From assembly GCA_040743155.1 (NCBI GenBank), contig JBFLJU010000001.1:1550001-1614000 (forward strand): a DNA stretch of 64,000 nt. The letters run 5' to 3'. The stretch is from Cycloclasticus sp. (GTDB lineage Bacteria; Pseudomonadota; Gammaproteobacteria; Methylococcales; Cycloclasticaceae). The stretch's first letter is position 1; each line of letters begins with the position of its first letter. Below, in pieces: positions 1 to 9,029 of the stretch. Below the pieces are notes generated by a model, which searched no databases, was not told the origin of the DNA, and saw only the letters and a list, made by a program, of their open reading frames with translations. Both the position numbers and the translations under genes were made by a program.

Positions 1-2
1 TA

Positions 3-710
3 AACTTTGACTCAGAAAGTTGCCTACGCGCTAACCCAAGCATTGCACTATCGCCAGCCGAAGGCCCCTGGGTTGAACCAGGAATGCCCGTTACTTATAC
101 CGTGACGGTTACCAACAACGATGGAGGTTCCTGCGCCGACGCCAGCTTCGATAGCACGGCCAGCGTACCAACCGGCTGGACAGCAAACTTTGCCGATTCC
201 ACCTTAATTCTCGCACCTGGCGCTAGCGTTACAAGCAACCTGACTGTTACTTCATCAAACAGCGCAGCCGATGGCTTCTACAACGTTGACATCAGTACCA
301 GCAATAGCGCCGCTAACTATAGCGATTCGGCCATTGCCACCTACGTAGTCAGTGCAGACACCGGTGGCACACCGGCCAATAACGCACCGGTGGCAGTCAA
401 CGACAGCGCCACCCTGCTACAGGTAGAACCCGTGGTGATTAACGTGCTCAACAACGACTGGGACCCAGACAATGACAGCATCTGGATTGAAACTTTATCT
501 CAGGGCACTAAAGGCACAGTCGCTATTAATAACGACGGCAGCCTGACCTATATTCCCGGCCGGCGCTTCAAGAACAACGACAGCTTCACGTATGCCATTA
601 GTGACGGTATCGCAATAACAACCGCAACCGTCACCATTGCATTACAGAAGTCTTCCGATGGCGGGGGCGGCAAAGGCGGTGGTAAAGGCGGCGGCAAAGG
701 CGGTAAGTAG
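3..710 (+). CDS. C-terminal part of a large secreted Ig-like/cadherin-like repeat protein (5' truncated by window edge)
   Basis: The frame is open from base 3, so the start lies left of the window; an internal ATG at 84 is not needed. The visible 235 residues hold a beta-rich segment resembling NEW3/Ig-like domains (PVTYTVTVTNND), then a tandem-95/cadherin-like unit with the typical NNAPVAVNDSATL and VLNNDWDPDNDS motifs and a GSLTYIP...FTYAISDG core. The protein ends in an unusual low-complexity tail, GGGGKGGGKGGGKGGK. Such repeat units are common in exported adhesins and as C-terminal extensions of secreted proteases; the catalytic or anchoring part is outside the window, so the function is open. 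A strong terminator follows 24 bases after the stop. Confidence 0.75.
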   Translation, partial: NFDSESCLRANPSIALSPAEGPWVEPGMPVTYTVTVTNNDGGSCADASFDSTASVPTGWTANFADSTLILAPGASVTSNLTVTSSNSAADGFYNVDISTSNSAANYSDSAIATYVVSADTGGTPANNAPVAVNDSATLLQVEPVVINVLNNDWDPDNDSIWIETLSQGTKGTVAINNDGSLTYIPGRRFKNNDSFTYAISDGIAITTATVTIALQKSSDGGGGKGGGKGGGKGGK

Positions 711-734
711 TCTCTCAAAGACCATACCAATCAC

Positions 735-767
735 AGGCCCTACTCATTCCCAGTAGGGCCTTTTTTT
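735..767 (+). terminator. Rho-independent terminator after the repeat-protein gene
   Basis: A 10-bp perfect stem (AGGCCCTACT at 735-744 with AGTAGGGCCT at 752-761) and a 7-base loop are followed by a run of T to 767. It lies just after the stop at 710. Confidence 0.9.
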
Positions 768-867
768 ATTAAGGCCCTTTAGAAGGATCAAGCACCATGA
801 TTCTGTAGAGTAAATTAGAAACTTTTCTTTACTGTAAAACTGCGTCGACAGGCAACCAGCAATGACC

Positions 868-1230
868 TTACTTTTCAGTTAGGTAGAAAACCAGAACCCG
901 ACTCGCTGTCTCCTTGTTTGGATTGCCAACACCCATCACGGTTCCAGGTGTAACATGAAATACCTCGCCGGTCTTTAACGTGCGCACGGTTTGCCCAACG
1001 TGTAACGTAACACTGCCTTCGAGCACGTAGATAATCTCGTGGCCGTCATGGTCGTGGACACCTGCATCCTCGTCAGGTGGTAATTCGATGCGTTGAATAA
1101 AGAATTTATAAGGATCGAGCAAACCGCGGAGCAACCCTTCAGTTTGACCATTATCAGCATGGGCTATTGGGACTGAAATCAATTGCATAACCACCAACAA
1201 GGCAACGGCAAATTCGCTCATTATCTTCAT
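868..1230 (-). CDS. Exported cupin-domain protein
   Basis: 120 residues. Residues 1-25 form a signal peptide (hydrophobic core, cleavage likely after AHA), so the product should be periplasmic. The rest is a single small cupin barrel with the metal-binding motif HDHDGHEIIYVLEG around residues 59-72 and the second cupin strand GEVFHVTPGTVMGVGN. The His/Glu set suggests a bound divalent metal; the substrate cannot be read from sequence. A GAGG Shine-Dalgarno lies 6 bases before the ATG. It stands alone on the minus strand, with the terminator of the next gene upstream, so it is probably monocistronic. Confidence 0.8.
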   Translation of the reverse strand: MKIMSEFAVALLVVMQLISVPIAHADNGQTEGLLRGLLDPYKFFIQRIELPPDEDAGVHDHDGHEIIYVLEGSVTLHVGQTVRTLKTGEVFHVTPGTVMGVGNPNKETASRVLVFYLTEK

Positions 1231-1319
1231 AAAAACCTCTTTCTCAAAAGGACGGGGCGGGGTAATTCTGATGTTCCATCATAATACTATTGCTTCCTTA
1301 GACCAACAGAGCCAACCTG

Positions 1320-1360
1320 CTAAAAAAAGAAAGGAACGATGGGGAAAGACCCATCGCTCC
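1320..1360 (-). terminator. Rho-independent terminator of the Cys-rich secreted protein gene
   Basis: Read on the minus strand, GGAGCGATGGG pairs with CCCATCGTTCC (arms 1350-1360 and 1333-1343, one G-T pair) and is followed by a T-rich tract at 1320-1332. A second, weaker inverted repeat, GCCTTGTG/CACAAGGC, lies at 1369-1406 between the stop codon (1424) and this hairpin. Confidence 0.8.
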
Positions 1361-1423
1361 AAGTTATTGCCTTGTGTCTTTCAGCTTATGCCGTAAGGCA
1401 CAAGGCGGGGTTGCCAATACTAA

Positions 1424-3514
1424 CTAATCTTGGCAAATTTCATCTGCAGGACAAAGCGGACAAGTCGCAGTGTCCGAAATAATGTCCATGCCCTCACCAC
1501 CGTTGGTGTTATCGTTGTCACCAAGTATGTCGTTGGAAAGCGCGCCCGTACCTTGAAGATACGCCGTATCTAAGAAGGCAGCACTACTTGCCACGTACTT
1601 GTCAGTCGTCGACAAACAAACACCTGCTTCCTCGTGGGGCAGACCATTACTTCTGCAATCCGCATCAACGTCGCAAGCCTCACCAACATCATCCGTTCCC
1701 TGACAAGTTGTAATAGTCCCTGTCGTGGGAGCCGAAGGCATATAAGCGGCTCTAAACGTTTTAATGTCACCAGGTAACAGTGTATCGCCTGAAGTGATAC
1801 AAAAGTCCGTAGGACCCGAGCAGATTTGATCATCCGTCACCTTGACTGATTGCAACAATTCATTGCCATCATTTTCGATGGTAAATTCAACAATAGTCTC
1901 GACGACCAATGGACCCGAACCGGATTCAGCCATTAGACGCGTTTCAACGCAGTCTTTGGTGATTATCAAGCTACCCGCTGGGGCCAACCCGCAGGTATCA
2001 ACACCACTTTGCATTACAGCCTGTTCCGTGATTCGTGAGCTATCAACCTCATCAGTGACATTAACACCGACAGTCACAATGTTGGCCAATTCTCGCGGCG
2101 TGTCGCAGGTAACCTCGATATTGAGCGTATCGCCTGCATCAATATATGGCACGGCTGCGCCGCCAAAAGTACCCACGTCATCGAGCTCGACATACGTTCC
2201 ACTGGGCAAGTATTCGGGCGTAACACTCGTGCCCCCAATTGCCGTGATGAAACATTCTTCCAAATTGCCGGGGTTGTCGGCAAGTACATTCGTTCCTACA
2301 TAGGTAATGTCTTCTCGAATTACAGGATCATGCAACGCGCCAAAGCCATCCGCCGTGATGCCTACATTGAATTGCACAACGAAGGTTGCGCCGTCATCAT
2401 CAATGCGTGGATTCGTGTCCGCACAGCTTTCGCTAAAACCAACACCTACGCAATCACCGTTGTCGGTGCAAGAGCTACCGTCTTCACATTGCAATGCGAC
2501 CGGATCAGCCAAGCAAGCCTTCGTAGCGTCTACACCACAAAGTGGAAAACCATCGCCACTGAAATCCTTAAGTTGCGCGGTCTCAGTTAATGGCGCACCT
2601 GAAGAGCGTGTTTCTGCCAAGAATGCAGAAAAACAAGGTGTGCTACCGAGCAACCGGGTAATGTTAACACCACCCTCGAAGAAAGCCTGTGCTTGGAAAC
2701 TGGTATTGCCATCGTCGTCCAAATAAGGCCAACTCGGCGTTGCCGAACCACCATTGGTGACAGCACAAACATCGTCGGAACCGCCAGTACATTCAGCTGA
2801 ACCAGGTGCGAAGAGAGTATTCAGTGTTCCGCCGTGTTTGCCGTCACCACCGGATCCAACCCATTCAAACACTTTAATCAGTGGTACCGTACCACCCTTT
2901 GCAACCTCCACCAACACGAGGATATCACCTGTATTCATTGGGTTACTGGGTACCTCACCAGCCTTATGGATGCCGCTAAAAACGCCGCCATTGGCTTTCT
3001 GCACATCATTCTGGAAAAACCAGAAACCCATCTGCGCAGTGCCGTCGGTTTTGAATCGATCGAGACCAAAATAGATAATCAGGTCGCCATCATCACAGCC
3101 ATTAACCCCGAAGGTATAACCTGCCGGACAGGTATAAGCTGCGGCATATGCGTTGGTAATATCGTCCTTTGGTGGCGATGCGTCTGTGACAGTTTTATGC
3201 AACCAAACCGAACTGCTCACACCGCCCGTCGCGGTATCCCGCGTGTCTTTTGATCCACCACCGGTAAAGACATCATCCACACCATTCCGGTCTGGATTTA
3301 TCCCAGTAAACTCGAATAGATTGGCATTACCACCACCACCATGCAGGGTATCCCAGTCATCGACTCCTTCAGTAGTTGTATTCCCTTCGAGTTCAAACAG
3401 ACCTATATTATGCACCGCCCACACCGGTGTTGCGGCCATCCCTATACAAAGCAACAGCCCCAGCATAAAAGCCGAGGCCGTGCTAATAAATGAATTACTA
3501 CATGACTTTTTCAT
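1424..3514 (-). CDS. Large Cys-rich secreted protein with DUF11-like beta domains, function unknown
   Basis: 696 residues from the ATG at 3514, chosen because AAGGAG lies 7 bases upstream and the product then starts with a clean signal peptide (MKKSC..., cleavage after VWA about residue 33). The frame stays open upstream to 3739, but that stretch has no such signals. After a Gly/Asp-rich N-terminal region, the middle and C-terminal parts read like bacterial conserved-repeat (DUF11-type) beta sandwiches: GSLIITKDCVET, VEFTIENDGNELLQSVKVTDD. Two short Cys-rich inserts of the same style (CEDGSSCTDNGDC and CDVDADCRSNG...C) interrupt these. No sortase, PEP-CTERM or autotransporter signal is visible. 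Probably an extracellular or surface protein; the role is unknown. Confidence 0.75.
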   Translation of the reverse strand: MKKSCSNSFISTASAFMLGLLLCIGMAATPVWAVHNIGLFELEGNTTTEGVDDWDTLHGGGGNANLFEFTGINPDRNGVDDVFTGGGSKDTRDTATGGVSSSVWLHKTVTDASPPKDDITNAYAAAYTCPAGYTFGVNGCDDGDLIIYFGLDRFKTDGTAQMGFWFFQNDVQKANGGVFSGIHKAGEVPSNPMNTGDILVLVEVAKGGTVPLIKVFEWVGSGGDGKHGGTLNTLFAPGSAECTGGSDDVCAVTNGGSATPSWPYLDDDGNTSFQAQAFFEGGVNITRLLGSTPCFSAFLAETRSSGAPLTETAQLKDFSGDGFPLCGVDATKACLADPVALQCEDGSSCTDNGDCVGVGFSESCADTNPRIDDDGATFVVQFNVGITADGFGALHDPVIREDITYVGTNVLADNPGNLEECFITAIGGTSVTPEYLPSGTYVELDDVGTFGGAAVPYIDAGDTLNIEVTCDTPRELANIVTVGVNVTDEVDSSRITEQAVMQSGVDTCGLAPAGSLIITKDCVETRLMAESGSGPLVVETIVEFTIENDGNELLQSVKVTDDQICSGPTDFCITSGDTLLPGDIKTFRAAYMPSAPTTGTITTCQGTDDVGEACDVDADCRSNGLPHEEAGVCLSTTDKYVASSAAFLDTAYLQGTGALSNDILGDNDNTNGGEGMDIISDTATCPLCPADEICQD

Positions 3515-4111
3515 GATATTTCTCCTTGCTGTTTTTTCTGCTATAGATTTGCCATCACCTATCAGACGACCAATAACAGAAAAGATCGCAAGGCATGGCT
3601 TTCCATTTCCATAGGTTTCTACGTTGACGTAGAGTCCCTGTGCGGATACTTGAAATACCTTGTTGCAATAGACAACCGCATTCAAAACACAATGCAACAA
3701 ACTAAAGCGCCCGCACACTGTTCGCAGAGCACGGAGCATGCCAAACCTGTAACTCTTTGTTTTTTATTGGAAAATTGAATGACTAACCTAACAACTCATT
3801 GGCTAGCTGTAACAGTTGCAATACAGCTTTCATCAACAACTCAGCAAGCTATTGTTTTTAAGGAGAAAATTAACTGTTCAAATTTGTTTCAATTATGGAC
3901 AGTTGTGCAGAACATACTCTCGTTGTGTGCCGTGCACTTTAATTAATTTATGGAGAAGAAAACTGGTTTGAATGCCCAACTCGGCTGGCTAGCCAAAACG
4001 CATTAATACTTTAAATGATCATTGACAGTGATGATTTTCTGTACCAATATCACTGGGTGCAGGGGGAGTTAATTAACAATTCAACGCATCAATGGAAGGG
4101 AGTGTCAGAAA
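3515..4111. other. 597-bp divergent intergenic region
   Basis: This separates the minus-strand secreted-protein gene (start 3514) from the plus-strand DsbA-like gene (start 4112). I see no coding segment with support and no convincing sigma-70 or sigma-54 promoter. It holds the palindrome at 3619-3632. The stretch is A+T-rich from about 3750 onward. Confidence 0.5.
3619..3632. promoter_or_regulatory. 14-bp palindrome, possible operator
   Basis: CTACGT-TG-ACGTAG is a perfect inverted repeat about 105 bases upstream of the ATG at 3514. Its position fits a regulator site for the secreted-protein gene. Nothing in the sequence says which regulator. Confidence 0.3.
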
Positions 4112-4879
4112 ATGAAACACTATTTCAATATTGCTGTATTAGGTTTACTCATCACATTCACGGCTTCTAATGAAGTACAGGCCATAAAAGAACCCGTTTC
4201 AACACAGTCCCAAATCGAGGCGCTGAAGGCGGGGCAGGCAGAAATTCGCAAAGATTTGGCAGACATTAAGAAACTGCTTCAGCCCAAAAAAAGAGCTCAA
4301 CAAGTCAGCAATGTTAACCAAGTGCTAGATATTTCAGCAGCACCCTCCAAAGGAAATAAAACAGCGCCATTGACGATAGTTGAATTTGTCGATTACCAAT
4401 GCCCTTACTGTGCAAAGCATTTCAAATCCGTTTTACCTTTGCTTATCAAAAATTATGTTGATACCGGCAAGGTACGTTATGTATTACGTGATTTCCCGCT
4501 ATCCTTTCACAAAAACGCCACCGTGGCCGCATACGCTGCTCACTGTGCCGGCGATCAGGGTAAGTATTGGGAAATGCACGATATATTGTTCAAAAACCCG
4601 CGCGCGCTTGGCAAGAGCAAACTACCAGCGCATGCCAAAGCGATCGGCCTAGATACCGAAAAATTCAATGCCTGCCTATCGGGTAATAGCCACCAAGCAC
4701 GCGTTAATGCCAATATGGGTGACGGGCGCAAACTGGGCGTAAAGGGAACCCCCAGCTTCGTCATTGGTTTCACCTTAGATAACGGCAACTCAGTCAAGGG
4801 CGAGAAGATGATTCGCGGAGCGGTTGGCTATAATGTTTTTCGCAAAACCGTGGAAGGGCTGCTGGCCACTAAGCAATAA
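4112..4879 (+). CDS. Periplasmic DsbA/DsbG-family thiol oxidoreductase
   Basis: 255 residues. A signal peptide (residues 1-24) is followed by a charged, probably coiled-coil helix (residues 30-62), then a thioredoxin fold with an inserted helical domain. The active-site motif CPYC is at residues 97-100 and the cis-proline loop TP at 213-214 (GVKGTPSF), both required for disulfide exchange in the DsbA/DsbG/BdbD group. The N-terminal helical extension is seen in many single-gene DsbA relatives and may serve dimerisation. GGAAGGGAG lies 9 bases before the ATG. It stands alone; possible clients are the neighbouring Cys-rich exported protein and other envelope proteins (inference). Confidence 0.88.
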   Translation: MKHYFNIAVLGLLITFTASNEVQAIKEPVSTQSQIEALKAGQAEIRKDLADIKKLLQPKKRAQQVSNVNQVLDISAAPSKGNKTAPLTIVEFVDYQCPYCAKHFKSVLPLLIKNYVDTGKVRYVLRDFPLSFHKNATVAAYAAHCAGDQGKYWEMHDILFKNPRALGKSKLPAHAKAIGLDTEKFNACLSGNSHQARVNANMGDGRKLGVKGTPSFVIGFTLDNGNSVKGEKMIRGAVGYNVFRKTVEGLLATKQ

Positions 4880-4944
4880 CCAGCAGCAAACACCTTAGTG
4901 CAATAAGCTGGCACAATATGGAATAGTGTCTAAGGCTCTTTTGC

Positions 4945-6369
4945 TCAGGTATGGATGCTGAATTTATCCATCATACGGTACAAAGTCGTACGTGAAATAC
5001 CGAGTTCTCGCGCTGCATGCGACAAATTATTATGGGAATGCAGCAACGCTGTTTCAATCGCTCTTCTTTCGGCCTCGGCGCGAACAACTTCCAGCTTTGC
5101 CTGCGGCCGCAGGATCTCGTCAGCCACATCCAACCCAAGGTCACCCGGTGAAATAAAACGGCCTTCTGACATAACCATCGCTCGCCTAACCCGGTTAATC
5201 AGTTCCCGCACATTGCCAGGCCATGGATATGCCGTCATCGCTTGCAAGGCATGCTTTGCAAAACCTTTGATGCGACTGCCACTTTCTTCTGCAAATTTTT
5301 CCACCACAAAATTTGCCAATAACTCGATATCCGCTACCCGCTCTCGCAAGCTGGGAAGCTCCAATTGCAATACATTTAAACGGTAATATAAGTCTTCACG
5401 GAAATCGCCACGGTGTGCAGCCAAATCGAGATTGTCATGTGTCGCACAAATAACGCGTGCATCAACGTTTGTATGGCCATTACCCCCTAGACGTTCGATA
5501 ACCTTTTCCTCGAGAAAACGCAGTAAATTAACCTGTAGCTCCAAGGGCATATCGCTGATCTCATCAAGGAAAATGGTGCCTCCAACGGCGGACTCAAGAC
5601 GGCCAATATGACGTTGGCTTGCCCCAGTGAAAGCTCCTTTTTCATGGCCGAATAACTCTGACTGAATAAGACTAGCCGGTAATGCCGCGCAATTAACCGC
5701 AATAAAAGGTCCGTTGGAGCGGCGCGACAAACGGTGAATAGCGCGGGCGGTCAACTCCTTACCCGTGCCGCTCTCACCCGTCAATAGCACCGGCGCATCA
5801 GACTTTGCAACTTTATTTATCTGCCTGAACAGTGTATGCATTCGGGAGCTTTCACCCACCATACCCTGAAAAGCGGTGGTGAATTTTCGTTGCCCCATAC
5901 ATCGATGCAGGATACGTGACATGCCATCCGCATGGCCCAGCGTATCAAGTATACGTTTAGTATCATAAGGCGGTGTGAAAAAATCATAACAGTAGTCTGC
6001 GACCAAGGCACACACGTGGTCATTCATGCGCTGCCTATCTCTAAGAAGCCCAATCCAGACAATGTGCCAAAAGACATGCCCAGCAGACGTGACCACATTA
6101 TAAATGTCATTAAGTGACTCACCGGACATATCGCTGCCAATGGATACTATACCGACATGGATCGTGTGACCGTCTCCCAGCGTGCTGGCCATTGCCGGGT
6201 TGTCGGCGGTGAAAACACCCCACTTAGCGGCGGCCAGTTCATCTTTCAGCTTGTTGTCAACGCTACCATCTGGCCAGTAGCAAAGCATATTCCTTTCGAC
6301 TATCAGATTAGGCGCAATGTCGGAACAACGCTCTGGCTTCCATGACCCCCGCCTGTTGTTGGTGTGCAT
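4945..6369 (-). CDS. Sigma-54 dependent activator, VpsR-like
   Basis: 474 residues from the ATG at 6369, which has AAAAGGAGAG just upstream; the frame stays open to 6423 without such a signal. The N-terminal 130 residues look like a degenerate receiver of the VpsR type. The AAA+ domain (about 150-390) has Walker A GESGTGKE, the sigma-54 contact loop GAFTGA and Walker B GGTIFLDE. The C-terminal Fis-type helix-turn-helix ends with [18 protein letters not shown]. VpsR relatives control exopolysaccharide and surface genes in response to cyclic di-GMP; here the neighbours are exported proteins, but no target promoter was found by eye. The large dyad at 6435-6469 lies 65-100 bases upstream of its start. 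Confidence 0.85.
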   Translation of the reverse strand: MHTNNRRGSWKPERCSDIAPNLIVERNMLCYWPDGSVDNKLKDELAAAKWGVFTADNPAMASTLGDGHTIHVGIVSIGSDMSGESLNDIYNVVTSAGHVFWHIVWIGLLRDRQRMNDHVCALVADYCYDFFTPPYDTKRILDTLGHADGMSRILHRCMGQRKFTTAFQGMVGESSRMHTLFRQINKVAKSDAPVLLTGESGTGKELTARAIHRLSRRSNGPFIAVNCAALPASLIQSELFGHEKGAFTGASQRHIGRLESAVGGTIFLDEISDMPLELQVNLLRFLEEKVIERLGGNGHTNVDARVICATHDNLDLAAHRGDFREDLYYRLNVLQLELPSLRERVADIELLANFVVEKFAEESGSRIKGFAKHALQAMTAYPWPGNVRELINRVRRAMVMSEGRFISPGDLGLDVADEILRPQAKLEVVRAEAERRAIETALLHSHNNLSHAARELGISRTTLYRMMDKFSIHT

Positions 6370-6434
6370 ACTCTCTCCTTTTCCCTGTCTCTTCCATGTA
6401 ACACTTATAGGACAGTCGAGCAATTCATGCAGAA

Positions 6435-6469
6435 ATTAAGATGCCCCTTCATCAAAAGGGAATCTTAAT
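6435..6469. promoter_or_regulatory. 35-bp interrupted dyad upstream of the sigma-54 activator
   Basis: ATTAAGAT (6435-6442) and ATCTTAAT (6462-6469) are perfect 8-bp arms; inside them CCC and GGG also pair across a 5-base loop. No gene on either strand ends here, so a terminator role is unlikely and an operator for autoregulation of the gene starting at 6369 is more likely (inference). Confidence 0.35.
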
Positions 6470-6730
6470 TATTGTATTACTCAAAGTTATATGCTAAGAA
6501 TGATACTCTTGTATCCAGCGATAATCTACCAAAAAGATGAAGGAGCTTTGTGCATCATGTAAGTCCTTTCTCCCTCTGCACTCAGACAGCCTAGAATAAC
6601 TATTTCACCACTTTGCACCAGCGCCGAACTACTTACCTCCCTCAACTAGCGCATCAGCCAAACACTCATCATCAACAAATCACTGGGGCCAGGTATTCCA
6701 AATATACCGCCTAGTCATCGACACTACATA

Positions 6731-6764
6731 ACCCAATGAGGACATATAAAACCCAATAAGAACA
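6731..6764. promoter_or_regulatory. 20-bp-period direct repeat, possible activator half-sites
   Basis: ACCCAATGAGGACA at 6731-6744 recurs as ACCCAATAAGAACA at 6751-6764, two mismatches in 14. The 20-base period is close to two helical turns, so both copies face the same side of the DNA, as is common for activators binding upstream of a promoter. The gene served would be mhpF, 178 bases downstream. Confidence 0.35.
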
Positions 6765-6855
6765 AAGGTTGGTGTTACAAGGCTTTTATGCCGATAGCAG
6801 CCCATAAGAAACCATAAAAACCTAGTTTTTTAGTAGCGCTGATAGTAACATTAGC

Positions 6856-6903
6856 GTTTGGTTATCTACAGCTACTACTGACAAGTAGCAAGAACAACCA
6901 AAC
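6856..6903. promoter_or_regulatory. Nested inverted repeat just upstream of mhpF
   Basis: Outer arms GTTTGGTT (6856-6863) and AACCAAAC (6896-6903) enclose inner arms GCTACT (6871-6876) and AGTAGC (6884-6889), placed almost symmetrically. It may be an operator or an mRNA leader stem; it ends 38 bases before the mhpF ATG. Confidence 0.35.
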
Positions 6904-6941
6904 CTCCTACAAACACTCCACTATTAACAATTGAGAATACT

Positions 6942-7856
6942 ATGGAAAAAATCAAGTGTGCATTGATAGGGTCCGGCAATATTGGCACCGACCTAATCTA
7001 TAAAATTCAACGAAGCCCTTATCTTGAACCCGTTTGGATGGTAGGGATTGACCCCGAGTCCGAAGGTTTAGTCCGTGCTAAAGATATGGGCCTAAAAGTG
7101 ACCTCTGAAGGTGTAGACGGTTTATTGCCTCACGTGCTTGAGGACAATATTCAAATAGCGTTTGACGCAACAAGTGCTTATGTTCACGCTGACAACAGCC
7201 GTAAACTTAATGAGCTTGGCGTGCTGATGATTGATTTAACACCTGCGGCTATTGGGCCTTTATGCGTTCCCCCGGTCAACCTAAGTCAACATACTGAAAA
7301 GCTTGAAATGAACGTGAATATGATTTCATGTGCAGGGCAAGCAACAATACCCATTATTAGTGCGGTTTCAAGTCTGCAATCTGTTGAATACGCAGAAATT
7401 GTTGCCAGTCTAGCCTCAAAATCTGTCGGCATGGGTACCCGTGAAAACCTTGATGAATTTACTTACACGACGTCTAACGCCATTGAAACAGTCGGCGGCG
7501 CACGCAAAGGTAAAGCCTTGGCTATTATCAACCCCGCTGAGCCTCCTCTCATTATGCGTAATACCATTTACTGCATTACGGATGACAAACCCCAAGAGGA
7601 AAAGATTATTGAATCAATACTCAATATGATCGAAGAGGTTAAAAAGTACGTTCCTGGTTATAAACTCATTAACGGCCCTATTTTTGATGGCAATAAAATC
7701 TCTGTTTTTATGGAAGTTGAAGGTCTTGGTGATTACTTACCTAAATATGCAGGCAACCTCGATGTGATGACCGCAGCAGCCACCCGAACAGCAGAGATGT
7801 TTGCCGAAGAAATTCAAACTGGAAAAATAACACTTAAACCTGTGGAGGCTTCGTAA
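6942..7856 (+). CDS. mhpF: Acetaldehyde dehydrogenase (acylating), meta-cleavage pathway
   Basis: 304 residues, the full length of the MhpF/BphJ/DmpF family. It oxidises acetaldehyde (or propanal) to the acyl-CoA with NAD+ and CoA, taking the aldehyde by channel from the partner aldolase. The NAD-binding Rossmann motif GSGNIGTD is at residues 10-17 and the catalytic Cys is at 130 ([10 protein letters not shown]). Its stop TAA overlaps the ATG of mhpE by one base, so the two are translationally coupled, as in aromatic meta-cleavage operons. The usual upstream hydratase and ring-cleavage genes are absent here, so this is a stand-alone lower-pathway pair. Confidence 0.93.
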   Translation: MEKIKCALIGSGNIGTDLIYKIQRSPYLEPVWMVGIDPESEGLVRAKDMGLKVTSEGVDGLLPHVLEDNIQIAFDATSAYVHADNSRKLNELGVLMIDLTPAAIGPLCVPPVNLSQHTEKLEMNVNMISCAGQATIPIISAVSSLQSVEYAEIVASLASKSVGMGTRENLDEFTYTTSNAIETVGGARKGKALAIINPAEPPLIMRNTIYCITDDKPQEEKIIESILNMIEEVKKYVPGYKLINGPIFDGNKISVFMEVEGLGDYLPKYAGNLDVMTAAATRTAEMFAEEIQTGKITLKPVEAS

Positions 7857-8926
7857 TGTCTGAGTCAACAACCGAAAAGCTAAGCTCGTTAGACGGTCGT
7901 AAAGTTATTCTGCATGATATGTGTTTACGTGATGGCATGCACGCCAAGCGTGAACAGATTTCTGTTGAAGAAATGGTGACTGTTGCGACAGCGTTAGACG
8001 ATGCTGGCGTTCCTTATATTCAAGTAACTCACGGTGCCGGCCTTGGTGGTAACTCGCTTCAGCACGGCTTCTCACTGGCCAGTAACGAGGAATACATCAC
8101 TGCCGTTGCAGAAAAAATGAAGCAAGCGATTGTCTCTGTTTTGTTGATTCCAGGTATGGGAACAATGAAGGAATTGCAATCAGCTTATGATTGCGGTGCG
8201 CGAAGTGTCCATGTAGCAACCCATTGTACGGAAGCTAATACATCACCTCAGCATATGGCCTTTGCACGTGAGCTGGGTATGGATACCACTGGCTTCTTAA
8301 TGATGGCCCATTTAAATGATGCCAAAGGGCTTGCTGAGCAAGCGGCGCTAATGGAGTCATATGGTGCGCAAACTGTTTACCTAACTGATTCTGCTGGTTA
8401 TATGTTGCCTGAAGACGTAACACGTTGTATTTCTAGGTTACGTGATACCTTGAAACCTGAAACAGAAATTGGTTTTCATGGCCATCATAACTTGGGTATG
8501 GGTATAGCTAACTCTATTGCCGCTATTGAAGCTGGCGCTAGCCGCATTGATGGTTCAGCGGCTGGTCTTGGTGCTGGTGCGGGTAATACACCGCTAGAAG
8601 TTTTTGCTGCCGTTTGCGAACGCATGGGCATTGAAACCGGCGTTGACCTTTTCAAACTGATGGATCTGTCTGAGAATATTATTCTTCCTATGATGGATCA
8701 TATTATTCGTGTCGATAGAGAGTCGTTAACATTAGGTTATGCGGGTGTTTATTCAACCTTCTTGCTACATGCCAAACGTGCAGCAGAACGTTTTGGCATC
8801 CCTGCTCGAGATATTTTAGTTGAACTTGGCAAAAAGAAAATGATCGCCGGTCAAGAAGATATGATCGTAGATACCGCGATGACAATGGCGAAAAAACGAG
8901 GCATAAAAATAGTTACTAGCGCGTAA
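7856..8926 (+). CDS. mhpE: 4-hydroxy-2-oxovalerate aldolase
   Basis: 356 residues, a class II pyruvate-specific aldolase of the MhpE/BphI/DmpG family. It splits 4-hydroxy-2-oxopentanoate into pyruvate and acetaldehyde in a complex with MhpF. Visible signatures are the N-terminal [11 protein letters not shown] of the HMGL-like barrel (residues 22-32), the metal-binding [11 protein letters not shown] around residue 205 and the C-terminal helical communication domain ([19 protein letters not shown]). It overlaps mhpF by one base and is followed by a strong terminator, so mhpF-mhpE forms the complete transcript end. Confidence 0.93.
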   Translation: MSESTTEKLSSLDGRKVILHDMCLRDGMHAKREQISVEEMVTVATALDDAGVPYIQVTHGAGLGGNSLQHGFSLASNEEYITAVAEKMKQAIVSVLLIPGMGTMKELQSAYDCGARSVHVATHCTEANTSPQHMAFARELGMDTTGFLMMAHLNDAKGLAEQAALMESYGAQTVYLTDSAGYMLPEDVTRCISRLRDTLKPETEIGFHGHHNLGMGIANSIAAIEAGASRIDGSAAGLGAGAGNTPLEVFAAVCERMGIETGVDLFKLMDLSENIILPMMDHIIRVDRESLTLGYAGVYSTFLLHAKRAAERFGIPARDILVELGKKKMIAGQEDMIVDTAMTMAKKRGIKIVTSA

Positions 8927-8951
8927 GGATAAAACCAGACCTTGCTTTAAT

Positions 8952-8986
8952 AAAAAAGCCTCGCCATTTATTGGCGAGGCTTTTTT
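8952..8986. terminator. Bidirectional rho-independent terminator
   Basis: A long stem (AAAAAAGCCTCGCCA at 8952-8966 with TGGCGAGGCTTTTTT at 8972-8986) with a 5-base loop has A-runs on the left and T-runs on the right. It can end both mhpE (plus) and the lipoprotein gene at 9030 (minus), which converge here. Confidence 0.92.
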
Positions 8987-9029
8987 GTTCACGAAAACAA
9001 AGAAATTTCCAAATAAGTTTTTTTAAAGC

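Larger units (their letters stand above)
6370..6941. other. 572-bp divergent regulatory region between the activator gene and mhpF
   Basis: No open frame here looks coding. The region carries three repeat structures listed separately: a dyad at 6435-6469, a direct repeat at 6731-6764 and a nested inverted repeat at 6856-6903. I looked for the TGGCAC-N5-TTGC pattern of sigma-54 promoters on both strands and saw no convincing match. Confidence 0.5.

Noticed and set aside
1842-3253. Several plus-strand open frames of 80-150 codons inside the secreted-protein gene
   Set aside because: They are antisense to a gene with signal peptide and family-like domains, and their sequences are low in recognisable structure.
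3515-3739. Upstream extension of the Cys-rich secreted protein to an ATG at 3739
   Set aside because: The ATG at 3514 has a strong Shine-Dalgarno and begins a clean signal peptide; the extension has neither.
6370-6941. Sigma-54 promoter between the activator gene and mhpF
   Set aside because: No site with GG and GC elements at the proper 10-base spacing was found by eye on either strand.
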